A stretch of 64,000 nucleotides of DNA from Odontocerum albicorne (taxonomy: Eukaryota; Arthropoda; Insecta; Trichoptera; Odontoceridae). The translations under genes and the position numbers were made by a program. The notes below the pieces were generated by a model. It was not told the origin of the DNA. It did not search any database and was given only the letters and a program-made list of their open reading frames with translations. Position 1 is the first letter of the stretch; every line of letters starts with the position of its first letter. Where the stretch lies: NCBI GenBank assembly GCA_949825065.1, contig OX463842.1, positions 36,389,323 through 36,453,322 of the forward strand, given 5' to 3'. This document shows, piece after piece, positions 30,201 to 45,200 of this stretch.

Positions 30201-33200
30201 TTACCTGTTTCAGGTGATTTTTCAAAATAGTACCCTCAGGCTCTGGTAAACTTGGCAACTCATGATCACTGCCTGTTGGAGGAGTCAATTTGTTTGAATC
30301 TAAATCAATTAGCCAAATATCATCTGGCAACCTAAAAGAAATCATTTATAAAACAATGGCATTTTGTACACAGTTTATTTTTACTACTGTAACCAAAATT
30401 TTATTCAATCAAAATCAACAAGTGTATCAGATATTATTTTTAGTGAATATTTAATAAATGCTGTTAAATGGAGAAATAGAAAAACTCTTTTAACTTTATT
30501 GTAATTTGTTTCATCAAACACTGTTTATTCCAAAAAGTGGAATAAACAGTGTTTGATAAAACAAATTACAATGTCTTTAAACCTCCCAAATGTCAATAGC
30601 TTAACTATAAACAAAATTTTACTTCCTTGACATTCATACATTGTCTGTAACTTTAAGCTCACCTTAAATCCCATTTCATAATTGTTGTGGGGAAATTATT
30701 TAATATATAATTTTTTTATTATATTGTGGTGTTGATACAGATTTACCCAATTAACATACGAGTACATCACACATAAAAAAATATAATAACAATAATCTTA
30801 TACTCAAATAAAATAAATAAAAAAAAATATTATGACATTGCTGTGAAGTGACTTAATTAGATCTTAAGAGATTTACAAAAAACTGATTCTTGATCTATTC
30901 ATCGATCCGTGTATATTGATTTCTGAAAATGTATATAAGAAAGTCACACTGTGTGTGAATAGGGATGATCATTGTTTGTTATTTAATGTAAAAATATAAG
31001 GAGTACCTTTTTTGAGTTTCATCCAATATAAGAAATCTACTATTTTAAATCATTCTTTAACTTAATCTTAAATAGCTTTTGAAAAAGTATTTAAATTTTG
31101 ATCATTTCCGAAACATAATATCTTTTACTTACCTAAAGTTCTTTTTATACATCAGAAAACTTGCAGGTATTCCAATAACAAATGGTGTTGGAGCAAGCAA
31201 AAGTTGTTCCGCACAACTCATGCAAGTTGGAAGAAGGGGTATCACAGGAAACATGTACTCTAGAGGGTATATCATTGTAACGAATGCCATCACAGACATA
31301 GACAACGCATTATAATCTCTTGATTGCAAAACAAGTTTGTTCTCTAACAAAATTAATGTTAAAACCTTGAGGCAAGTCTCTACACCTGTAAATTTAAAAA
31401 TGAGCAAAATATGAGAAATTTATTTTTTGCCTTGAATATGTTTTGAGTCTAATATTTTCTCAAAGATTGCTAGGAAAGTTTCAATTTAAGAAATTTCTTT
31501 AAATTTAAAACTCAATTCATAGTTTAATATATAACACTGTACTTAATGCAATGAAATTAAACAATAAAATTTAATCTATCTCAAATTGAATAAAAGTATG
31601 ATTTTGAGACTTCTCTAAAGCCTACTTATAAGTTCCAATACTAGTAATGATACAAATTTGGATTCAAGTCCAATGGCAATACAATTTCTAAAAAGAAAAG
31701 AATAAGCCTCTGTTTATATGAAACAAAATTATTTTAATCAACGAATAAGGTAAAATAATTTTCAAATAAGATACATTTAAAAAGAGTTTAAAGTATACAG
31801 TTAACCTACTTACCCAACAATTCTAAAGGTAAATGCAGTGGAAAATCAACTAAAGAGAATCGTGTATGGTCTGGTAATGCAAATGTTAATGGATCGTGAA
31901 CTGTAGGAGATAACACCTCCACTTCTATTCTAGTCTTTCCGGGAATAGGCACGGGAGCTGACAGTAGCCTCAATATCCAAGTTTCTATTTCTTTAACATC
32001 GTGAATTACAATGCTTGGTGTATTATCATAAGACTGGCCAGTTAAAACTGACCAAACAGTATCCCTAAAAAATAATGGCACAGTAAATATATTTTCAAAA
32101 AAAAATTATAATATAAATGAGGGTAAAAATGTATATCTAGTATCTATTATTGATTTTTTTATCTAAATAGGGATGGAATATCTACTTCATAGATTAAAAT
32201 ATGTATTTTGATAATTATTTAGTCGTAAATGTAATGTTAACGCATTCACAGCCAGCTAGTCACATTAGGAAGTGAATTTATTTTTAGGCACAAATCGCCA
32301 ATAAAATTCATTATACATGGCCTTCACGACTTCAAATGGGTGTGTTTTTTAGTAAATAGTAGGTTTTTTTTATTTTCTTTATCTATGCATAAAATAAATC
32401 CCCCTAGTCGCTAAAAAACCATTTTGATCACGGATGTACCTCGCTAATATTGGGTCAGCAGTTAATGTGTTAAAATATATATAAACCAGATTAAAAAACA
32501 TTTATTAAATAAAATTTCATGAAAGTCTTGCTGTTTTTCAATTTTCGAGATAAAAAGTATGATTTTATTTGAATACTATGAATGGATCAACAGAAGCTTA
32601 AGATATTTTATCAGTTCACAACTTAAATGCACATTTGATTGAACACTGATAAATTAAATTATTGGCAAGGTTTTAATATGAAAAAAAATCAAATTAATAA
32701 TAGATTGAAACTGAATAAGAAAACTTACCTTCCTGTTTGTTTGGATGCACCGACTCTCCTGGGGCTGGATGATTCGTTGCAAGCATCTATCAATTTCTTT
32801 AGGATAAAAAGGCACTCACGAAATATTGAAAAAAAGGGATGATGTGATAGAAGGCAGAGTGATGTTAATGAATGATTCCGAACTCTCTGTAACAAAAAAA
32901 GACACATTAATTTAGTCATCAATTTTATTATACACATAAATTACTAAGTACAAGAACTTTGCAATGAACTTCCCACTTCAATGGGAGGATCTTCTACGCT
33001 TTTGTTTATAAAAGGTACAATGGCTTGTAAAAGATTTTTTTTGCCATCCTATTCCTGTTTCCTCTCTTTTCTTGTGGCCATTCCTAGCTTTATCTAGGAC
33101 TGCAACTTATTTCATAGGTTAGGTAGTGTTGAGTAATGTACTATAAGCAGCACACTTCGTTCTAAGAGTAACTGTAAAAAGGTGCCATCACTATTTCTCC

Positions 33201-36200
33201 TTAGATTTCTGAGTAGCATGATTCTGTAGATTATTAAATCATTTTAATATAATGATATTAAATTCAGTTGAAATAATGGAAATATTGAACAATCATTCTG
33301 TATAGCAGAGCACAGCAAAGAAATTAAAAATTTCAAAATATTCTGTTGTATTATATTACACTTTCGATGTATACTGTACAACCTGTCGAGTGTATTACCA
33401 TGTAGCAATATCTTCCAACTAACGAGAAAAGTGTTTAAACAAGCTTTAAGTTTAAACCAGATTGGAACCTTTTTTTTAAATATCTGGGTACCAACATGAA
33501 TCAAACCCGCAGCCTCTGGGTTTCCTCTGTTGCCTAGTTGGTAAGACTTACCAACTAAGCAACAAAGGTCATCAACTATCTATAATATTACATTGTTCGT
33601 ACACTTTTGTTAGAAAAATAAATAAAAGCAAAAAAGTGTAAAATATATATCATGCTCTCCTATAAAATTAATTAAATAGTATATAAATTCTTAAGTAGCA
33701 TGCTACTTTAGATTAAAAAGATGACGTAACAGTTCTTTTAGAGAAGCTTTGACATTAGCTCAACTATATAATTAATTTTGTTTCTCAAGGTTTATGTTCT
33801 CGTATTTTCTATTTTATATGTTTATTATCATGTTTTGATTGGTATTTTTTTAGTCTCAATCAATTCTGTAATATAAAACAGCCATCCATTAAAGGTTGGC
33901 AGGATTTAAATTAAGATGTTATATCGCAAATACAGCAACCTACTCACAAGAGTTACAAAAAATGAGTTCATTAAATAGTTGATTCCAGTAACTCCCCAAA
34001 CCACCAATGATATAACATTACCAAACATGTCCTTTACAAAAAATAAAGGGAAACTCATGTATTTGATGAAGTCACTCATAGCCTGAAGAAATTAGCTGAA
34101 CCATAGTATTCATACATATATGGGAAAAAACCTTCAGAAAATTTTAAAACGATCAAAATTTTCAAAAGCACGAAACTAAAGAAACATTCAATAAATTATA
34201 AAAGAACTAACGATCCCAATACAATATTGTTTACCTCAATGGTACCAAGTCAGAAATATATTAATTCATAAATATATTTTTAAAACATTTAAAAAAATAA
34301 ATCACCCAACCTGTCTTTTCCTAGATGCTCTGGGGCTAGGAGAGTGACTGCCCCCACTCTCGGAGTCAGGAGCCGGAATGATCCCCAATCGTGGAGCATT
34401 TGAAGCCAAGGGAACAGGAATATCTGAGCTTCTGCGGCCCGGTCCACTGAAGCATTCTCTATCAGAATCACTAGGCGCCACATTGCTACTTCTGTAGTCA
34501 CTAAAACAAATATCAAACAAATCAAATAAGAAATTTCAATTTAATGTTAATCCAAAACATGTTTATTCAACTTGATAACAATAGATTGATTTTATTTTAT
34601 TGCACTTATGTTATACATATATGTTACACTGCAAAACCTGGCGGGTTTAAAAGATGCCGAATTTCTTCATAATAGGTATTCACTTGTGATCAAGGAATAC
34701 TGTAAGTCTATCCTATAGATGGATGGATAATAACCGCATAAATTGGTTTATTGTGCAAGCTGTTGAATTTTGGCAGTACATACTTGAAAAATCAGACCCA
34801 AAGTGATACAGTAAAAGTCCGTTAATTAGAAAAACAATATTTCGTCATTTGTAATTTTTGCCATATTTTAAGCCTTGAAATCGACTTCGTAATAAATTCT
34901 ACTGTTAATTCGAAAACTTTCGCCATTCACATTGTTTTTTTTTTCACCAAAAAGTTAATTCGAAAACGTATTTCATCATTCACATTGTTTTTTTTTTCAC
35001 CAAAAAGTATTAATAACTTCTAATAATTCGAAATTATCCATGCAAATCATGGATCCACGCAATAGTCGGCCCTGTCAGCGAGACTATGATGTATTACACC
35101 CTTTATCCAAAGATTTAATATCGAAATATTTCAAGATTAACACAATAAATCTAATAAGCTCTTTAGCATCTTCCTGGTTGATTGGAAGAGATATTCAACT
35201 GGCAATAAACCTGTCAATGAAAAAGAAATACGAATACAATACAATATTTAATTGTTTTATTCAGGTTATTCATTTTATTGTAAAATAAATGTATAATTTT
35301 TTGTTAAAAAAACACCATGTATCTATTCATCTTTGACTGCCTTCTGCTTGCCAGATGGGTCCGGGTATGCATTGAAATACAATGCGCAAATAGTTTTACA
35401 CCCTTGAACCCAAACAGTCGGACACAATTGGGTGGTTATAAAAACGTAGCTATAAACACATTTTACAAAATTCTGTCATAAAGGATACAAGAAATGTGAA
35501 ACTCATAATTCAATCTGGTTTAGTTATCTTGTTTTCAAATAACTGAATTTATGTTAGTAACTTGTCGAAAAAAGCATTCCATATAAATATCATATAATTA
35601 TGGTCACTATTGGACACAGATTGTCTCGAAAAAATGTGCATATTTAGTTTGTATTTATTTTTTAATTACCGCATTTTCTGATCAAACGAAGACATTGATT
35701 CGATTTAATTTTATTTTTTTTATTTGAATAGCAGAAATTTTAATAAAAAGCATTTTTTTTTAGCCCCAGAGTAGTCTATTAGAAATGACTAAATCCAATA
35801 AGAGTGCTAAGCGTTAACACGTAATTTTGAAAAAAATATTACCGCGCGATTTGTTGTCAAATATTTTCTCTGGTTGAATATTATATTTCATTTTAGCCAA
35901 CTTAACAAAAAAAGCATTATTATGCTTAATAAAACTTCGTTTACACTAAAAAAACAAGTGATTTATACATTAAGTCGTAATGAAATTGGTTTTCGTAAGA
36001 TTCAATTAACCTCCTTGAACAGTTAAAATAACCTAACTATCGAAATTTCTCGAAATTCGATATTATTTTCGAGATTTAACTTGACACGTATGCTAAGAAT
36101 TAATATTTTCGTAGTAGCAATTAGCATACTTTTTTTGTTTTACAAATGTTCGTAAAATAAAACTCGGTACTCGCTAACATAATAAGATAAAACAAAAAAC

Positions 36201-39200
36201 TTAAATACTTTTTTTTTTTTAAATAATTTCCCTTTAGTGTTGTATGGTGTGGTTTATATTGTATGTGTTTACATGGTAATTTGTGAAATACGTCAATCCA
36301 GGGAACAGGAAGATGTGCAGTGACCGGCAAATTTGATTAAGGGTGGGTGTTGATAGAATCTCGCAATAACAGGTTATTTTGAAATATTCAACCAATCTAT
36401 AATTACATATTTTTACCTTTAAACCCCCCCTTTTTAATTTCATATGAATTATCTCGCAAGAATGCGTATTATACATAAAAATCAGTAAATGTGATTGACC
36501 ATTGTGAAGATACACAACTCTTAAATTTGAAACTCACTGGTCCAAGCCACATAGCAAACTATTTTCATTAGATAGGTTATTGTTACATTTTCATTAGTTT
36601 TATGAGAAAGAGAGGTCACAGATTTATGTGTTGCTGTTATCGCACTTAATTTAATAACTTCTCAAGCATTTCGTTATACGATAAATATTTATGAAAAAAA
36701 TAACCTTAAAACTCAAGTGAAAATATTTTTATTACCTCTTTTCAAGAATCGCAAAAATCATAGATTGAAAATTAAATCAATATAATTTTGATTATAATAA
36801 AAACATATGCAGATGCGTGGAAGTACCTTATCTAATTATCGCAGTCACCATCTTCATATCCTTTCACTTAACTTTTACGTAATTATGTTGTAATATGTTT
36901 GATCTGTCAATAGTAGTGGGTTCGAATCCCAAATTAGAATGCCATTTAGAAGTCTGATCTGCAAACGGCGTTATATAACTTATCATTTTTATTATTATTC
37001 AATACACTATTTTTTTAAATACATGCAGAACAATAAAATAAACTCTGTGATACAAATAGTAATTTTGAATAAATAATAAAATATACTCTCAATACAACTA
37101 AAATAAACAAGTTCAAGTTTACATTAAAATGTATTGCAAAACTTTATCTAAAAGAATCCTATACAAGCGTATTGAAATATTTTCTCAATATACGATTCCA
37201 ATTGAATTCCTGGCGAATTGCGTTTAAATATTTATTCAGCAAAAGGGCAATTCCTTTTACTCGGAAAATTTACATTTTTACGGTCTATTGGAATGTTCAA
37301 TTCTTGTTTGCACAGGATTAAAAAGCCGCCTTGGTATTTACATTGTTGGAATTTCTTTACATGACAAAGAAATTGAAAATACCTAGAAAAATGTCTTGTT
37401 TAACCAACCAAACTAGTAAACAAATACTTAAAATTTATATCTCCTAAATCAACATTCTCCGGGTTGTTTTATTAGGTCGGGAATCTCTAAACTACAATCT
37501 GCGGATCTATATGAGTTCTTAATATTTATATGAACTTAAAACAAATAAGAAAAATAAAAAGAAAGAAGTTATGCAGTATTAGATATTTTTTTATATCTTC
37601 CATCGTCTAAGCAAGTATGTATTAAAACATTTCTGAAGTTGTATAATATACTGAATTATAACCAATAGAGACATCATAAAACCAAAAAAAGCGGTTTCAA
37701 TAAAAACTGTTTTTCATTTTCTCTGAGCGTTAGTAAAAACTGTACAAAATTATTGACATAAAACAATATATTAATAATTTAAAACATTCATCACGTCCAT
37801 ATATTATAAAGTAAATTTATTTTTAAAAGATCCGATAATATCAAAAAATATCATTTTTTCTATCAAAATGCCCACAGTATCCTTATTTTTTCTGATCAAA
37901 TGCTTGTCATTTAAAATGTTTTGTTAGATCTGCCACACCATTCAAGTTATTTCCATAACAAAGATTGACATATTTTTTTATCCTTTCTATGAACTTAAAT
38001 GAAGCGAATGTATATGAGTGCTTTATAAATAAGTACAGGAAAATTTATTTCAACATATTCTCATTGTTATATTAGTATTTACGTAGGCATCGTACCCAAA
38101 ATGTTGTCGGTTCAATTCAATTGATCCAGTATCGGCCGTAAAATATTCAAGATTTTCCACGAAGTCAGTATATTTCAAGCTGATCCCATAGGAATATATT
38201 TCTTCGGAGTATTTTCAAGGATATAAGGAATATTAAATATAGAACTGTATTCAATAAGCAAGTAAAATTGTTGATGTAGATATTGAAAAGATTTGTACTG
38301 ATAACTTTCAAATGAAAACCTTTACATTCAACCATCGACAGGTAGCTCCTCATTCCATTTGATTTAATTTATTGGTGTTTTAATCTTCATAAATTCAAAC
38401 AAATGTCGATCAATGAAGATTTTTAATATTGAAACGGGATCAAACAAATTGTTTAGAACATTACGTAATTTACAAATATGATGATGATTTATTTTATGAT
38501 GATTGATTGATAAATCTAGCGATTTACATTATATAGCATGCTTAGCTTCTGCCTGATTGCTTGCTTACTTAACATGCCGCCTGCTTATTTCCTTAAATTC
38601 CCCGATTTCAGAGTAATCAATTTCTACGGTCAACTAACATTTCGTTTATCAATGATTGTTTATCAAATATCTGAACGAACTTCAGAATGATTGAAATCGA
38701 TCCAAGTGTTGCCTTCCATAAGGCATACGAAAGGATATTCTGGTTGACCTCGAGTAAGCTTATGGAGGTGTCTTCGGGGGTGTTAAGTCAAAGTGCGTCA
38801 ACCAAAGGACAGTTTTCTTCTGAAATTCCACTTAACAGAGGATCACAGAAAGCACTAACGGAAAACTTGGACTTATTAGTTATTTTTACTCGATGACTCG
38901 GGTCAATGCTGAGGTGATGATTTTTTCGGCCGCTGAGGTGATATTTATGGTTATTATTTTTTTCGTTTCAGAAAATATGATGATAATTTTAAAATTAATA
39001 TATGCGCAAAATAACGACACAAAAACGGCCTAATATGTGATCATTTATTATGTAACTCCAGCCCTGGATGACATTCGGTAGAAGTATACAAAGGTATTAG
39101 TTTGATTTTCTGACGAAGGGATTTTCCATTACGTAATTTAGTTTTGAATATTCGTACATGTCGAACATCGCTAAAATATTCTAGTATTCAATCAATATCT

Positions 39201-42200
39201 CTACATAACTTCTCAATCTTGCCAAATTAATAATGGTGTTACGTATGTAAAGATAGAATCTACATTGTAAATCAAAATTTACCTCTACTATTATATATCC
39301 ACACTTTATATGTATTTACGAGTACCTACATCCTCATTTTTAATACAAAGTAAATAGCAAAGAAGAGAAGACGACATTATTCAAAGAGAGAGAGAGAGAG
39401 AGAGAGAGAAGAGAAGACGAAAGCAGAAGCTTGTTGACAATAATTCAAAACAATATATTTAAGGTGTTTCATTTTTTAATAAGCCATTTTTAATATAAAA
39501 GAGTGCCTATTGTATATTCCTATTGTGTTTTACAGGGAATATTGAGGAAAAAAAATTGATACATTGAGTTAAAGTATTACATACTGAAATTAAACGGAAT
39601 ATATCTTCGACAACAAATATAAATGATTATCTTTATTTTAAATCCGGCTTTAACTCGATAAATGAAAAAGTTGGATGTGGGGCAAATTAAATAATCCTCG
39701 ATTATACTCGTATACTTCATTCCGAATAAACTTTAAACGCAGTTTAAAGGAGGTACACATTTTTCCTTTTACGTAACATAGGTACACACATTTTTCGGTT
39801 TAATTTGATAACCAACAATAATTAATCACTCTTATTAAACATTTTTAAAAGTTTTTTTTTAAACAAATAAATACATAAGACTTGTCAAATTGAAAATTTA
39901 GTTTTTGATTTTTTTTAAATTAGCATCATATTAGTCATAGTATAAATAGGCCAAAACCCATACGATGGTTGTCGTCAAAGAAAGAATACGAGAATTGAAT
40001 TTTGAATACAAGAGAGCGAGAGAGGAATACTTGGATTCTCTCCGAAAGTAATTCGAAATTTGAACTCGGTGGGTCCGTGATACTGAACGAATTTTAAATA
40101 CCTAGCTAACAATTTTTGAACCGGTCTAAAAGGAGGACGATGTATAAATGATATATATAAACAAATTTTACATTTATGAATATGTATTTTCATAAATGTA
40201 GAATTTGTTTTACTTCCGTGAATATTTCACGGGTTGCAACTAGTGAATTGTAACAAGCGACAAAATTGATGCCCTCTTTCCAATTTCAAACTGATTCTGA
40301 AACATTTTCAACCAAAAGTTTTTGTCTCGAAAATCCATTTTTCTTGTAAAAATCCTCCATACAAAACAATAAATTAGGTACGTGAATCCCACTTGAAATC
40401 GAGTTTTCTTCATTCTTTTGTCAAAATTTAGTGACAGTAAAATTACAAGTTTTTCTTTGGTATTATAAAAAAAACTTTTAGGGATTTTGAAAAGTTGGCG
40501 CTAGCAATAAATATGATTACAAAATGTTCGACGAAAGAATAAATGTTTTCAATTTTATTTTTTAAACTTTAATTTTAACTTGCATACAAATCTAAGTTAA
40601 AATGGAGTAAAAAGTTATCTCCGCATAATTTTATAAAATCGTCTCCAGTGATCTGATTATATGAGTACTCGTATGTTACTTAAATATTAAACAAGCCGAT
40701 CCGGGTTCTATGTCCAACTGACTATATATCGTCTTATTTTAAGTTGTTCAATTTTAACGTTTTCTAGTAAACTATTAACCTTTTTGCACAAGTTCACTAT
40801 AAATATATATTTTTTATTAATCTATTTATTAACACGTTAAGTGCCGAAAATGCCTATAGCTGTTCATATAAACTTTTGCTGGGTGCTCGAAATTCCTATT
40901 GTCGTTCTTTTCCTAATCTCATGGGGTGAATTACAAAACAAGTGACCCCAGCGGGGCCTTAAAGTACTGATAGGGTTTGTAAGGGCTATACGACAATGAA
41001 TTATAGTTGCTTTTTTAATTTTTTTACAGCACAGTAATTATAAAAGAAATTATTCAGCTGTCAATGTGTTAATTCATTTATTCATTCCTCCATTCATTCA
41101 ATTACTTTTATCTATTTGTTTATTTATCAACGATATGATGTGCCTTATGACAAAATTTCAATTTGACTAATGAATGTTTCATACATGTATGTTTAAAATT
41201 TAAATTAATAAATACAGTCCGCGGTACCTTAAGTGAAACAACAAAAATAAAAGAAATATTTACAGCTTTCGCATTAAATAAGAAAACAATGCGACTAAAA
41301 CTAAAAACAGAATAAGAATAAACTACATATTTAGTGAATATCACTTTTCCCAGTTTCAAATTAACACTCTTGCCCGTCTACACACATACTCGTATATTAA
41401 GATTAGTCAATACGCAACATATAAATACTCATAAATGCATCAGTATTGTGAGATTACAGAAGTTGTACAACAATCTTGAACGACTTCTATTTTTAACGCT
41501 TTCTTTAAAAATCCATATATAAAATATAATCGAGTCCTCATTAACAGCTAAGTACTCGTTCTATAACCGTTAAGTTCAGATACTTTGATATCAAATGATG
41601 TTTTAACACTTATTTTGGAACAAAAGAAGCTCAAGTCTAAAATTACAAAATGTTTCATTATAATTAAACCCACGCGTATAAAATAAATAAATCGTTTCCA
41701 ATTTATTCCTATCACACCCTATACAATTATTCTCAACAATATGACGCCATTACAGTTCATTCACAATGCCCACCATATTTTTAAAGTGATTCTTCTGTAT
41801 AAAATTCCTCGTTTACAGCAGATAAAATTAAATGAAGTTTACCCTCGCACCATAATGAACTCTGAAGAAAACTGAAATATCAAAGGTCTATCTATCCTTT
41901 CAGGAATTTATATCAAACTTGGAAATCAAATTATGACGCCATTGCTAACTCCCCGAGGACTGGACAGTTTCTTGTGAGAAAAAAATGTGGGTTTTATCTT
42001 TACCAAGCAGGGCACTAGTAGACATAATTCTAGAGCTGGGGAAATAAAACTACCTGAAATATGAAAGAAGAATATATAATCGGTGGGCTAAAAGAAGAAA
42101 TATGGGTTTTATCTTTACCAAGCAGGGCACTGGTAGACATAATTCTAGAGCTGGGGAAATAAAACTGCCTGAAATATGATAGAAAAATATATAATCGGTG

Positions 42201-45200
42201 GGCTAAAAGAAAAAATATAACTTTTATATCCGCATCAATAGATGTTGTAGAAAGACGCTCACTGAGAAGAATACACGGGGTGACAATATACGATAGAATA
42301 CGGAGTGAAGTGATCAGGGATGAATGTGAACTTAAGGCTGATGTGTTGAGTAAAATGGAAAAGGTCACTCTGAGATGATTTAGGCATGTAGAACGAATGA
42401 ATGAAGAAAGACTAACAAAACAAAGATACTCGTATAATGCAAATACGAATGGAAGGCGTGGTAGAGAATGACCAAGGAAAATATGGTTGGATCATGTGAA
42501 TGAAATTTTGAAAGAAGGAAATATAAAAAGTCAGAGAACTCGTAAGCGCAGTATGAAAAGGCGTATGGATGTAAGAGGCGAAGGATATGTGTCAAGATAT
42601 GAAAAATATGGCGCTCTGTCCTCCCTGCTTAACCCGACAGAGAAGTGGCTTGATGGTATATACTCATATGTATGTATATACACATACTCGTATATATCAC
42701 CCTCAAACTGTACTTCGTGACTCGTTTCATGTATACTGTTGCAATATTACGTTAGAAGTACATTTCTTAAACTACTCACACAATCGTTCTTAAGTGGCGA
42801 ACTCGCAATGAAAATAGACACGGAAAATTGGTTGAGACCGGTCCCTTGTTAATATCAAATACTTCGTGCACAGTCTCCCCCGGTCGATAATGTATTTCAG
42901 ACCACGACAAGGACCAATAGCTCGCGATGAGGTGAAGAATTTAAAAGCAGTTTTTGCTACTTTTACCTCTGCCCATTTCTGCTCTAATGAAGCTTCATTT
43001 TTCGTTTCTATTTTTAAGGAAACCATCGAGGTCAAAAGTACCTCGTAATAATGTTCACATTTTATAGCGTTCCGTTAAACGTTTTCCACAAATGCGTTCT
43101 AAAAGTGTTGAATCTCAAGTAAAGTAATCGATCAAACCTAAATGGTAGTCATTAATATTTAAACCTTTTTAAGACCACCTAATCTTCGCTTTAAAGTTTT
43201 TCAGATAATATTAAGACACCCATTGAAGAGTTTAATGTGTGTTTTACAGTGATAGAGTATTAAGTAACGCGCTACGTAAAGAACCCAGTAATTACGAGTA
43301 CAATGTTTAACTCTTGCTTGAGTGGCGTACTACTTCAATTGTTTAATAAGGTACCTGTAAAAATGCAACTTTTACAAAAAAGCTTTAATAAAACTTTTTC
43401 GGCTATAAAAATTAGGTGGGTTTTATGAAGATCGCGTCATATTATTGAAAATATTTATGTATCACGTGATAAAAATAAATTGGAAGCAACTTGTTTATTT
43501 TATACTCGTAGGGTTTAATGGAACAATTTGTAATTTAGGCTTGAGTTCACTTGCTAAAACAAATTCTTAGAAAAGTATGAAATGTATATTTCTATAGTTA
43601 ATCAATTATTTATATAAGCTTTAACTTTGTGGAACTCCATTTCCTTTGGTTCAATAGACCACGCACACTTCCGATAAAATATGACACCAGTTGGACATAA
43701 GTATTGGTTTCATAACAAAACCGGGATCGTTTGAGGTTGAAACAGGTGTCGCAATGTAATGTAATCAGTGGATTAACAGTCAGTTATTATTAAATCTTAT
43801 ATATTTCAAGTAATTTTTTTGAGAGAATCTAATACATGCAGCTTACAATTTTCCTTAAATACTAGTCATAATGAATGTGTATACACATCAGTGGGAATTT
43901 AATCATACTTGTGAAATAAATAAAACAGTGCTACGAGTACATCATTATGTTATATCCCACCGCAGGAAACAATACTACATAATTCTATCCCACCGCAGGA
44001 AACAACGCTACATCATTCAGTTCCACCGCAGGAAACAATGCTACATCATTCTATCCCACCGCAGGAAACAATGCTATATCATTCTATCCCACCGCAGGAA
44101 ACAACGCTACATCATTCAGTTCCACCGCCGGAAACAATGCTACATCATTCTATCCCACCACAGTAAACAATGCTACGTAATTCTATCCCACCGCAGGAAA
44201 CAATGCTACAGCATTCTATCCCGCCGCAGGAAACAATGCTATATCATTCTATCCCACCGCAAGATACAACGCTACATCATTCAGTTCCACCGCAGGAAAC
44301 AATGCTACATCATTCTATCCCATCGCAGGAAACAATGCTACGTCATTCTATCCCACCGCAGGAAACAATGCTACATCATTCTATCTCGCCGCAGGAAACA
44401 ATGCTATATCATTCTATCCCACCGCAGGAAACAACGCTACATCATTAAGTTACACCGCAGGAAACAATGCTACATCATTCTATCCCATCGCAGGAAACAA
44501 TGCTACGTCATTCTATCCCACCGCAGGAAACAATGCTACATCATTCTATCCCGCCGCAGGAAACAATGCTATATCATTCTATCCCACCGCAGGAAACAAT
44601 GCTACGTCATTCTATCCCGCCGCAGGAAACAATGCTATATCATTCTATCCCACCGCAGGAAACAACGCTACATCATTCAGTTCCACCGCAGGAAACAATG
44701 CTACATCATTCTATCCCACCGCAGGAAACAATGCTACGTCATTCTATCCCACCGCAGGAAACAATGCTACATCATTCTATCCCACCGCAGGAAACAATGC
44801 TATATCATTCTATCCCACCGCAGGAAACAATGCTACATCATTCAGTTCCACCGCAGGAAACAATGCTACATCATTCTATCCCACCGCAGGAAACAATGCT
44901 ACGTAATTCTATCCCACCGCAGGAAACAATGCTACAGCATTCTATCCCGCCGCAGGAAACAATGCTATATCATTCTATCCCACCGCAAGAAACAACGCTA
45001 TATCATTCAGTTCCACCGCAGGAAACAATGCTACATAATTCTATCCCACCGCAGGAAACAACGCTACATCATTCAGTTCCACCGCAGGAAACAATGCTAC
45101 ATCATTCTAGTGCTACGAGTACATCATTATGTTATATCCCACCGCAGGAAACAATACTACATAATTCTATCCCACCGCAGGAAACAACGCTACATCATTC

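Noticed and set aside
34302..34520. Alternative minus-strand frame beginning [13 protein letters not shown] as a secreted protein
   Set aside because: It is another frame of MADD exon 4 reading through splice sites; the other frame fits the gene's phase and conserved sequence.
42030..42595. Minus-strand frames of 112 and 71 codons with Ser/Leu/Phe-rich, membrane-like sequence
   Set aside because: They are the antisense shadow of a LINE relic and a 115-bp duplication on the plus strand.
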